From positions 17,161 to 29,829 of the forward strand of contig BQKZ01001058.1 in assembly GCA_036244855.1 (NCBI GenBank): a stretch of 12,669 nt of DNA. The letters are read 5' to 3'. Positions 7,227 to 12,669 of this stretch are shown piece after piece. Under the pieces are notes generated by a model that was not told the origin of the DNA, ran no database searches, and saw only the letters and a list, made by a program, of their open reading frames with translations. Position 1 is the stretch's first letter. Every line of letters starts with the position of its first letter. Both the position numbers and the translations under genes were made by a program. This DNA comes from Temnopleurus reevesii. Its lineage: Eukaryota; Echinodermata; Echinoidea; Temnopleuroida; Temnopleuridae.

Positions 7227-7432
7227 TCAATTTCTATTCATGGCGAGAGTAGCTTCTTTACAGCTTGTTTGACTTGAATTCTCCCAACAAGTGAGACTTT
7301 CTGTGATGTAATATTCTCCCCCATGCCCAAGTTTATCCCAAACGGGTTTAGACAGAACAAGGGCCCTATTGATAAGAATGAAGTAATATGACCCACTTGT
7401 CCTTGGCTGGTCTGGCTGTGCATACCACACAA
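7227..7432 (-). CDS. Candidate terminal exon, family not recognised
   Basis: A minus-strand frame begins after TTTATATTACATGCAG| (acceptor-like, cut at 7432). It reads VWYAQPDQPRTSGSYYFILI and then KPVWDKLGHGGEYYITESL, and ends at a stop at 7227, about 67 codons. The composition is protein-like (many aromatic residues, balanced charge) and GC content is higher than in the flanks. A second frame (7238-7438) is open over the same stretch, so chance openness cannot be ruled out. No domain is recognised and no partner exon is identified. It would be a last coding exon if real. Confidence 0.22.
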
Positions 7433-7609
7433 CTGCATGTAATATAAACATTATAATTTGTAGTCATGTACATAGAGGTTTAATTAGAGAAGAATAAAGA
7501 GATAAAGGAGAAAGAGTGTGCAGAAAGAGGAATGTTTTCAGAAAAACATACTGTTCAACATTTAGGAGTATAACATAATTATTAGTCATTGATAAATGAT
7601 CATTGATCA
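7433..7609. other. AT-rich spacer with small palindromes
   Basis: Holds ATTGATAAATGATCATTGATCATCAAT (7589-7613 region), a cluster of overlapping GATCAT palindromes, and little else. No gene or element boundary is seen. Confidence 0.35.
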
Positions 7610-7810
7610 TCAATATGAATTAAAATAACTTGTAAAAATCTGCCATAACAGATTCCTTTCAACGTTCTTGAATCCCATGTATTGTCTACCAGGTACCTTA
7701 CGGGATGATTGGGTCGCTTTTAGTTCTTTTATCGAAATGTCTTCGTCTTTGTATGCATCAGCATTTTTTACTCTACCTTTATGAGAAATATCAATCAGGA
7801 ACGTAATGAG
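7610..7810 (-). CDS. Candidate internal exon downstream of the RecQ-like exon
   Basis: A 66-codon minus-strand frame without an early ATG reads LITFLIDISHKGRVKNADAY, then KDEDISIKELKATQSSRKVP and GRQYMGFKNVERN. The hydrophilic, charged composition looks like real protein rather than noise. A donor-like CCC|GTAAGG lies inside (about 7699-7704) and weak acceptor-like AG sites occur near 7770. If the RecQ-like exon ends at its GTATAAGT donor (7866), joining to the AG before TA-AAA-AAT keeps this frame open, with an intron of under 100 bp. I do not recognise the sequence as a RecQ segment, so it could equally belong to something else or be a fragment. Confidence 0.27.
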   Translation of the reverse strand, partial: LITFLIDISHKGRVKNADAYKDEDISIKELKATQSSRKVPGRQYMGFKNVERNLLWQIFTSYFNSY

Positions 7811-8130
7811 TTAATATCAGGAGCGACGGTGTTAGTAGCTGGGTCGAGATGAAAGGTACTTATACCTTTCTTATTTGCACTTTTTATTTGGTCATCAATG
7901 AGTGAGAGTAATGGTGATATTATGATAATGCTACTTTTTTGTTCACGGCTGTGGTTTGATAAGTCGCATACCCATGGCAGGGCTTGGTAAACTAATGATT
8001 TCCCATATCCAGTGGGAAGGACAACTAAAGTGTCCCTTTTACTCAATAGAGTATTTATCGCTTGTTCCTGCTCAATGTTCAGGCTGACGTCTAATTGCAC
8101 CTCAATATATTTCTTAATGTCAGTGTCCAT
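7795..8130 (-). CDS. RecQ-family DNA helicase, N-terminal exon (partial)
   Basis: RecQ enzymes are superfamily 2, 3'-to-5' DNA unwinding ATPases of the nucleus. From ATG at 8130 the frame shows, in order: the RecQ-type motif 0 region LNIEQEQAI (residues 17-25), Walker A/motif I LPTGYGKSLVYQ (38-49), which binds ATP phosphate, and motif Ia SPLLSLIDDQI (72-82). It ends with a GIST-type continuation at 89-92. Motif II (DEAH/DECH) and everything after it is missing, so only about a quarter of a helicase core is here. A strong donor-like G|GTATAAGT follows residue 88, so the exon probably ends at 7866 and the in-frame stop at 7795 lies in intron; alternatively the gene is truncated. Short RecQ-like genes are multiplied in several marine invertebrates. 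A DNA transposon sits 57 bp upstream of the ATG. Confidence 0.72.
   Translation of the reverse strand: MDTDIKKYIEVQLDVSLNIEQEQAINTLLSKRDTLVVLPTGYGKSLVYQALPWVCDLSNHSREQKSSIIIISPLLSLIDDQIKSANKKGISTFHLDPATNTVAPDINSLRS
7858..7866 (-). other. Candidate 5' splice site of the RecQ-like exon
   Basis: The minus strand reads AAGAAAG|GTATAAGTACC: GT followed by A, A-rich positions and a second GTACC. It is placed right after the lysines that follow motif Ia. Cutting after 7866 leaves phase 1. Splicing is inferred from the motif only. Confidence 0.4.
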
Positions 8131-8190
8131 ACTTATAGGTGATGCAGCTCTCTCAACAACAAACTACACTAAAATGTGAAAACCCAGGGG

Positions 8191-8319
8191 CGGTATTCTG
8201 GTAGGTGTCTTATCTCAAAATATTATCTTATCTTTAAATTGCTATTCTGGAAGCACGGTATTCTGGTAGGTGTCTTATCTCAAAATATTATCTTATCTTT
8301 AAATTGCTATTCTGGAAGC
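8191..8319. repeat. Perfect 65-bp tandem duplication of the transposon's left end
   Basis: 8191-8254 and 8256-8319 are identical over 64 bp, starting CGGTATTCTGGTAGG and ending TATTCTGGAAGC. The lack of any difference says this duplication is younger than the divergence between the element's two ends. Confidence 0.95.
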
Positions 8320-8492
8320 TGTCTTATTTCGGTGTCCTAACTTTTGTCTTATCTCCCCTGCGCGTCATAAAAAGCGTGCAAGAGATGAGATAAATTGGTA
8401 TTCTGAAAAGTGTCTTATCTTTTGTCTTATCTTATCTAACGTTTAATTTCTCATAGAGATTTTGGACACCTCCTAGCTGTCTTATCTCTGCC

Positions 8493-8636
8493 ATGGCGGC
8501 AACTTTTCTTGCATTAAACGTCATTAGGGAATGGGTTATGTTAAGAAACGAATGTCTGATTATAAAAGACCAATACAGACTTCAAAAAAAGTTCTTTTGT
8601 TTTATTTTTTATGAATTTTGTTTACGTGCGACTTGA
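8493..8636 (+). other. Short ORF with strong start context inside the transposon
   Basis: GCCATGGCGGCA gives an optimal Kozak context. The frame encodes 47 residues beginning MAATFLALNVIREWVML and ends at TGA. It lies just inside the left arm, where the autonomous relative's transposase or accessory protein could begin. A start of the MAAxxLAL type followed by charged helical residues is reminiscent of transposase N-termini. No catalytic motif is present, and chance cannot be excluded at this length. Confidence 0.2.
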
Positions 8637-8979
8637 TGCAACAGGGTGAATTTTCTTAATATGTGTTCAAAACAAACACGTGATAATTAGGACAATTAAT
8701 TTGCTAGCGCGCAGTACGCGAAGTATTTCAGCGTATTGAAACTGAGTTGCGCGCAGGGGCTTCAGCTAAGGTTTTCATTGGTCAATGAGCTTGAGAGAGG
8801 AATGGAACATTGATTTCGATTGGTTGTTTGAGATAAGATAGGCGGGCCCTAAGAGAGATAAGACAGAGAAAAGAGAGTTTTCAGAATACCGATTTAAGAC
8901 TGTCTTAGCACTGTCTTATCTTATGGAGATAAGACAAAAGATAAGACACCGAGATAAGACAACTACCAGAATACCGCCC

Positions 8980-9424
8980 TTGGTCTGAAGAGTTCTTATA
9001 TTCAGGGGAGATCAACTTTCCCAACTCAAGTTTTATGGCAGATGTAGTGCCTTACTTGGGAATTCCAACATTTTTATCTTGAGATTGGATTATATGGGAT
9101 TAGGGGTTTGGGCTATGTCAATCAAGGTGGACTTCATTATCATATTTATTGCGAGTCTCTTCTGATAATGATATATAAAACAAGCAATTTCCCCTTTTTA
9201 GGAATGTTATATAACTTGCTATGTGTGAATGAAGACATATAAAAAAAATGTGAGGATGAAACTAAACAAAAATTGGCAATTTCTTTCCTAAGGTCCGAGA
9301 AGTGCACTTCCCAATATTTTCACTAAAAGAGCTTTGCCAAAGTAAAGCAAGACTTGTCTTCCATTGTTAAAGATTTTCCTTTGGAATTATGCACATTCAA
9401 TAAAGCAAAATGCAAATTCAGTCA
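8980..9424. other. No recognisable gene
   Basis: AT-rich sequence. Contains a small inverted pair CATTATCA (9136) / TGATAATG (about 9163) and an A-run at about 9241. No frame of note, no element ends, no RNA gene seen. Confidence 0.4.
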
Positions 9425-9915
9425 TTATAAATGAGAACTTTCATGTAAATGCCTTCCATTTTCTCCCTTATCCCACAGACTTTGCCAAATTGTGTTGTAA
9501 TGTAAAACTGAATTTCTTCTAAACTCAGTTTTATTTTGGTTGATTTTTATTTCGATACAGGCTTTTTTAAAGCTTGCTTTGCCAGTGCATCCGCCTGCTC
9601 GTTTCCTGCAGGCCACAAGGTGATAGTATCCATTCAAAATTAATTCTTATTCAAAAGTCATACGTAACTTTTCAAGTATTTCTGATACCACACAAGTCTC
9701 TTTCATATTCTTGATTGATTCAATGCGCCTAGTTTGAATCAGTTAGAATGACCGCTGATGTCGGATGATGTTCCTGTATCCATTTGAGCGCCATGAGTAT
9801 AGCCAATTGCTCTGCTCAAGAAACTGAAATGTCACTCGTTTTGTAGCATTTAGGAATCATATGCCACTCCTGTACTTCCATTCACTTGCTTCGAGGCAGC
9901 TGCATTTGTAGACAG
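9425..9915 (-). pseudogene. RNase H domain of a non-LTR retrotransposon, decayed
   Basis: Reading the minus strand from about 9915 through several frame changes gives the RNase H landmarks in order. First is a degenerate first block, SKQVNGSTGVA, after a lost D-G/A-S. Next is AEQLAILMALKWIQEHHPTS with the catalytic-type Glu (near 9795-9815). Then comes VILTDSN with the second Asp (9732-9746), and GNEQADALAKQAL, the last conserved block with its Asp (9568-9606). After a further frame change, the post-RNase H tail IWQSLWDKGENGR runs to a stop at 9425. Stops and frameshifts make it inactive. RNase H of this kind degrades RNA in RNA-DNA hybrids during copying and is found in I/jockey-type and related LINEs. 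No reverse transcriptase is recognisable just upstream at 9916-10213, so this is an isolated piece. Confidence 0.6.
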
Positions 9916-10213
9916 AAATGCCATTTTTTCTGAGTAACTTCATTTGCATCAGTATATGTTTCTTACTGATATGGTGTGATATCTCAAGCGAGACCATCCA
10001 AGTGGCCTCACCTTAAGGTAGAGGTGATGCTTTGAAACCACTCTGTGATTCCTGTTGTTCTCCAAGCATTTTGCTCTTGTTTGTCTTAATTTCTGATCCA
10101 TCTGAGTGTGATTTGCACAGATAATTATATGATTGCGTAAATAATTATGTGGAAGATGTTGAGGAGGACAAGAACACAAGTGAAGAAATTTCCTCGGCTC
10201 ATCAAACTCTCCA
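9916..10213. other. No recognisable gene
   Basis: One 76-residue minus-strand frame (9949-10179) lies in the position expected for retrotransposon sequence upstream of the RNase H remnant. It shows no reverse transcriptase motif and is not annotated as a gene. Confidence 0.3.
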
Positions 10214-11100
10214 TGATAAAAATAGTAATATGAATATTTATATAGCGCCGGTATCCGTCGGGTTTTGACGCTCGTGGCGTTTAACAGAAAACAATTTATA
10301 TATACATAATTGAAACTACTAATTACATGAAATAATACACCAGAAGTGATAGATTACATAAAACTGTTAATAAAGAGGTGTGTTTTTAAGGCAGCTTTGA
10401 ATTGACTGAGGGACGATAGACTATCATGGTTATTAGCTGGTAATTTATTCCAAACTAATGGACCGGAGTGTGAGAAAGCTCTATCTCCCCAGAGAGTTTG
10501 TGTTTGAGGGGTAACTAGCAAGGATGTCTGAGATGAACGAAGAGATCGGGAAGGTTGATATTTCACAATTAATTTCATGTTGTAGGAAGGAGCTGAGTCA
10601 TGCAAGGCACAGAATACTAGTACAAGTAGTTTAAAAGCAATTCTGTCATGAACCGGGAGCCATTGGAGAGATCTGAGAATGGAGGTAATATGAGTTCTAC
10701 GTGAGGAAAGTGTTACTATACGTGCTGTAGTATTCTGGAGTTTCTGAAGGTGTGCAAGTTGTCCCTTAGGGAGCAGATAGAGTATAGAATTACAAAAATC
10801 TAAGCATGATGAAATTAAAGCATGGACTAGTTTTTGTGTGGTTGAACGACTCAGGTACTTCCGAATAAAACCCAAATTTCTCAGTTGATACCTGACTGAC
10901 TTACAAATACTAGATACATGTGTTGACAATGACATAGAGGAATTGAACATGACACCAAGGTTTCTGCAATGTGGAGATGGACTGATTACACAATTAGATA
11001 TTGATACATTGAATGACTTTATCTTAGAAAGATTTGTATCGGAACCAAACAAGATCAGTTCAGTTTTACTCTCATTCAATTTAAGCGAGTGATGTGTGAT
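10214..11100 (-). mobile_element. CR1/L2-like LINE, 5'-truncated 3' end
   Basis: The element lies on the minus strand. It consists of a coding part ending at 10354, then a 3' untranslated region with GGATACCGGCGCTATATAAAT and a short AT-rich tail at about 10214-10225 (ATATTACTATTTTTAT). That terminal sequence is typical of L2/CR1-related LINEs of invertebrates. The 5' side is lost near 11100, as expected from incomplete target-primed reverse transcription. No target duplication could be identified. No endonuclease or catalytic reverse transcriptase blocks remain, so it is inactive. Confidence 0.75.
10354..11100 (-). pseudogene. Reverse transcriptase C-terminal region of the LINE
   Basis: An intact frame of about 245 residues carries the post-catalytic thumb and C-terminal blocks of LINE polymerases: SLKLNESKTELILFG, CRNLGVMFNSSMSLSTHV, LVHALISSCLDFCNSILYLL, LQKLQNTTARIV, SLQWLPVHDRIAFKLLVLVF, GDRAFSHSGPLVWNKLP and FKAALKTHLF at the end. 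In life these belong to the enzyme that copies LINE RNA into DNA at a nicked chromosome site. The catalytic YADD block and everything before it are absent. The frame formally extends to 11193, but residues upstream of SLKLN (from about 11100) do not match the family, and a few codons of the usual LQ-xx-DI-xx-WM segment appear deleted. The absence of stops in the retained part suggests a fairly recent insertion. Confidence 0.8.
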
Positions 11101-11412
11101 GTTACTCTCCTTTTGCAATAGTGTGTCTCGGCATGTGGGAGGTCTTTGGGATAAAGATCCTAATAAAAAACTTATAGCCCATACTACATACAAAGATACA
11201 TGTAAATCAGAGACTTCTGTGATTTTGGGAAATCAAAATAATTACCCAAACCGCAAACAAATTTCATCAGAAATAAAAAATGGGAATTCTTTGTGAATAA
11301 GTTTGACACCTCCTTCTCTGTTTGATTATTCCAGGGGGCTGCCATTCTTTTAGCCATAAATAAACCATGCCCGGTGAACAAAAGAAGAAATTCCAGGACC
11401 ATTCCTGTTTTT

Positions 11413-11536
11413 TCATTCCTTTCTCCCTGTAACTGAAACAAAATAATGCCGGTTATCAGGAGTAAAAATGCTTGTTACGTGAGCGCTTGTTCCAAATGGA
11501 GCTACTTCCTCGAAGAGATTCTTCTCTTTCCCTTGG
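11413..11536 (-). CDS. Candidate exon resembling a Lon N-terminal (PUA-like) domain
   Basis: After TTGAATTCTGTTTCAG| (a good acceptor, cut at 11536), a 40-codon minus frame reads QGKEKNLFEEVAPFGTSAHV then TSIFTPDNRHYFVSVTGRKE and meets TGA at 11413. The arrangement FGT-x-A-x-(V/I), a variable loop with PD, then a strand ending in (V/I)-x-G-R resembles the Lon substrate-binding domain found in Lon proteases, cereblon and LONRF proteins. In those, GT-x-A-x-I and G-x-x-R-F occupy the same places. The family would be a peroxisomal or mitochondrial protease or a ubiquitin ligase receptor; which one cannot be said. No donor is visible before the stop, so either the gene is broken or the exon boundary lies elsewhere. 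The upstream intron end is formed by a LINE-like tail. Confidence 0.33.
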
Positions 11537-11544
11537 CTGAAACA

Positions 11545-11705
11545 GAATTCAATTCATTTCAAATTTATTTCACCTTAGTAATAAAAACATGATAACAAAG
11601 TAGAAAAATATTACATAAACAATACAACGGTACAATGTAAAAAATGAAATTTCATGGTAGGTAAAAACAGCCAGAAAGGAAAGAGCCCTTGTAACGACCG
11701 ACCGT
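11545..11705 (-). mobile_element. LINE-like 3' tail
   Basis: On the minus strand the sequence runs GGTCGTTACAAGGGCTCTTT, then a T-rich region, then AAGGTGAAATAAATTTG and GAATTGAATTC at the end. The short GAATT-type terminal repeats preceded by a GTGAAATAAATTTG polyadenylation-like block are characteristic of 3' ends of CR1/L2-type LINEs in marine invertebrates. No coding part remains and the 5' limit is uncertain. Its last bases overlap the pyrimidine tract of the candidate exon's acceptor at 11537. Confidence 0.45.
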
Positions 11706-11839
11706 ATTGTACAAAAATCTTAGAATAATGTACCATAAAAACAATGACATTTACAACACAATACAAATTAACAATAACAATTACAAGAACAGAAACAATG
11801 ACATTACCAAAATAAGCAATACATATAAGAAAAACAGCA

Positions 11840-12070
11840 CCAGATTTTTGTGTATTTGTAGTATCGCTTTTTTATTAATACTGATATTGCAAATTAAAAT
11901 TTGTGATATCACTAATTAAAATAAGTGATATCGCTAAATTGAATCAATAGTGATAACGCTAATTCCATTTTGTCATATGATTAATTCAAATTCTTGATAT
12001 CAAGAATTCGATTTTGGGATATCAACAAATTGATATTTGACCATCACAAATTTACCAGCTCAGATTTTAT
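11840..12070. repeat. 22-bp array of GATATC dyads alternating with AATT
   Basis: GATATC or one-base variants sit at 11883, 11905, 11927, 11952, 11974, 11996 and 12018: spacing 22, 22, 25, 22, 22, 22. A weaker GTATCG lies at 11861, also in step. AATT words fall near the midpoints (for example TAATTA, TAAATTG, TTAATTC, GAATTCG, CAAATTG). Each unit is close to its own reverse complement, so the array looks alike on both strands. Perfect cases occur, such as AATTCTTGATATCAAGAATT at 11989-12008. The plus-strand frame 11707-11919 entering it is low-complexity and not a gene. Confidence 0.8.
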
Positions 12071-12378
12071 TGTCTACAAAGTTCTGTTGTAAATCAATGT
12101 GAGCTCATGATATGATACATTCACAACAATTCTTATCAGAGGCAACTCAAGAAATATTGTGAATCTATTTTTTTTTCTTCATTCAAACATTTTCTGAAAA
12201 CGTATATGTAAGTGTACTGTCACTAAACATGCTTTTTCAGTGATAACTTGTCTTTTATAAAAATATGTTTTATTTCAAGAAAGCAGGCATTGTGCACTCA
12301 GTTTAATTTTGTTGAACAAAATCTCCAGGTTTTCATTAGTTAAAAATGTGCATTATTTGGTTGAATGTTATAAGCAGA
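12071..12378. other. No recognisable gene
   Basis: AT-rich, with a T-run at about 12169. A plus-strand frame (12309-12560) extends past the next repeat but ends in a microsatellite and has no domain. I see nothing else. Confidence 0.4.
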
Positions 12379-12491
12379 GCTGCCAACCAGTAAGATTTAT
12401 CTTTTGTATAGTTTATTGCCCATTTGATACATTGTTGGAACATGCAAGGATATTTGTTAAAATATTTTTTTATGGATACAAGGTTGGCAGC
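12379..12491. repeat. Inverted repeat pair, possible tiny MITE
   Basis: GCTGCCAACC at 12379-12388 and its exact reverse complement GGTTGGCAGC at 12482-12491 enclose 93 bases of AT-rich DNA. Similarity does not continue inward, and no target duplication is visible, so an element is possible but not shown. Confidence 0.4.
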
Positions 12492-12520
12492 ATTGCACTC
12501 GATGATAATCCAGACAAGAC

Positions 12521-12537
12521 ATATATATATATATATA
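12521..12537. repeat. (AT)n microsatellite
   Basis: Uninterrupted AT alternation of about 17 bases. An ordinary dinucleotide repeat. Confidence 0.9.
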
Positions 12538-12654
12538 AAAATGAAATGAGTAAAGTTTAGAACGCAAGTGAAGACATAGTCCTCTAATAATGGGGTATAA
12601 CCCTCAAATAAGAAAGAAAGTCTCGCTACTCTTCAGGTACCATGACACGAGACG

Positions 12655-12660
12655 AATAAA
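12655..12660 (+). terminator. Possible polyadenylation signal
   Basis: AATAAA lies ten bases before the window end, followed by GTTAGAAAA. No upstream coding sequence is recognised to go with it (12492-12654 holds only the microsatellite and unassigned sequence), so it may be chance in AT-rich DNA. Confidence 0.15.
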
Positions 12661-12669
12661 GTTAGAAAA

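Larger units (their letters stand above)
8188..8979. mobile_element. Non-autonomous DNA transposon with stacked inverted termini
   Basis: The terminal inverted repeats begin GGGCGGTATTCTGGTAG and continue TGTCTTATCTC at both ends (one mismatch in about 29 bp); total length is 792 bp. The left arm repeats its own end: identical 64-bp stretches at 8191-8254 and 8256-8319, then a diverged copy (CTATTCTGGAAGCTG) whose continuation matches the right end. A further inner pair GGTATTCTGAAAA (8399) / TTTTCAGAATACC (8879) faces inward. The word GTCTTATCT occurs many times in both arms, as expected of transposase-binding sites. Inside are a GC-rich core and a 47-codon frame. No transposase is seen. Ends are compatible with Harbinger-type elements, but no clean 3-bp target duplication is visible (CAG left, TTG right), so the superfamily stays open. 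Confidence 0.8.

Noticed and set aside
11707..11919. 70-residue Asn/Lys/Ile-rich plus frame
   Set aside because: Low-complexity product of AT-rich DNA.
12309..12560. 83-residue plus frame
   Set aside because: Ends in the AT microsatellite, contains the inverted repeat pair, no recognisable domain.
1..12669. CRISPR array, tRNA or rRNA genes
   Set aside because: No regularly spaced repeat with unique spacers, and no cloverleaf or rRNA sequence recognised on either strand by eye.

Overview
The window reads as animal nuclear DNA, most likely from a marine invertebrate such as a cnidarian, echinoderm or lancelet. It is AT-rich and has no operons or ribosome binding sites. Its open frames are short and often flanked by splice-like signals. 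Most of it consists of fossil mobile elements and tandem or segmental duplications. The taxon cannot be fixed from this sequence alone.

Layout, left to right. Positions 1-1051 hold no clear gene but contain a coding-style minisatellite (411-539) and a possible reverse transcriptase scrap (918-968). Three 196-bp tandem units follow (1052-1640). A second tandem repeat with a unit of about 184 bp starts at 1856, and its second copy is split by a probable solo LTR (2143-2895) flanked by a 4-bp target duplication. A decayed minus-strand coding sequence fills 3010-3590 and abuts a 176-bp inverted-repeat element (3595-3770). A second relative of the same protein lies at 4352-4561. A segment of about 664 bp occurs twice (4601-5264 and 5347-6009), with an undetermined base exactly at the second copy's edge. 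Another direct repeat pair (6206-6416 and 6736-6924) brackets a small minus-strand ORF with a GC-box-like upstream region and a splice-donor-like end.

The most recognisable host-type gene piece is the N-terminal exon of a RecQ-family helicase (7795-8130, minus). A 792-bp inverted-repeat DNA transposon with stacked copies of its own terminus (8188-8979) lies 57 bp upstream of its start codon. Further right are an RNase H fragment of a non-LTR retrotransposon (9425-9915, minus), the 3' end of a CR1/L2-like LINE (10214 to about 11100, minus), a hidden exon-like frame resembling a Lon N-terminal domain (11413-11536, minus), another LINE-like 3' tail (11545-11705, minus), and an array of GATATC dyads spaced 22 bp apart (about 11840-12070).

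No operon-like or multi-gene system is evident. The genes do not visibly work together. The interest lies in the mobile-element architecture, in duplications whose history can be read from the sequence, and in three candidate exons on the minus strand (6423-6600, 7610-7866 with its RecQ neighbour, and 11413-11536).
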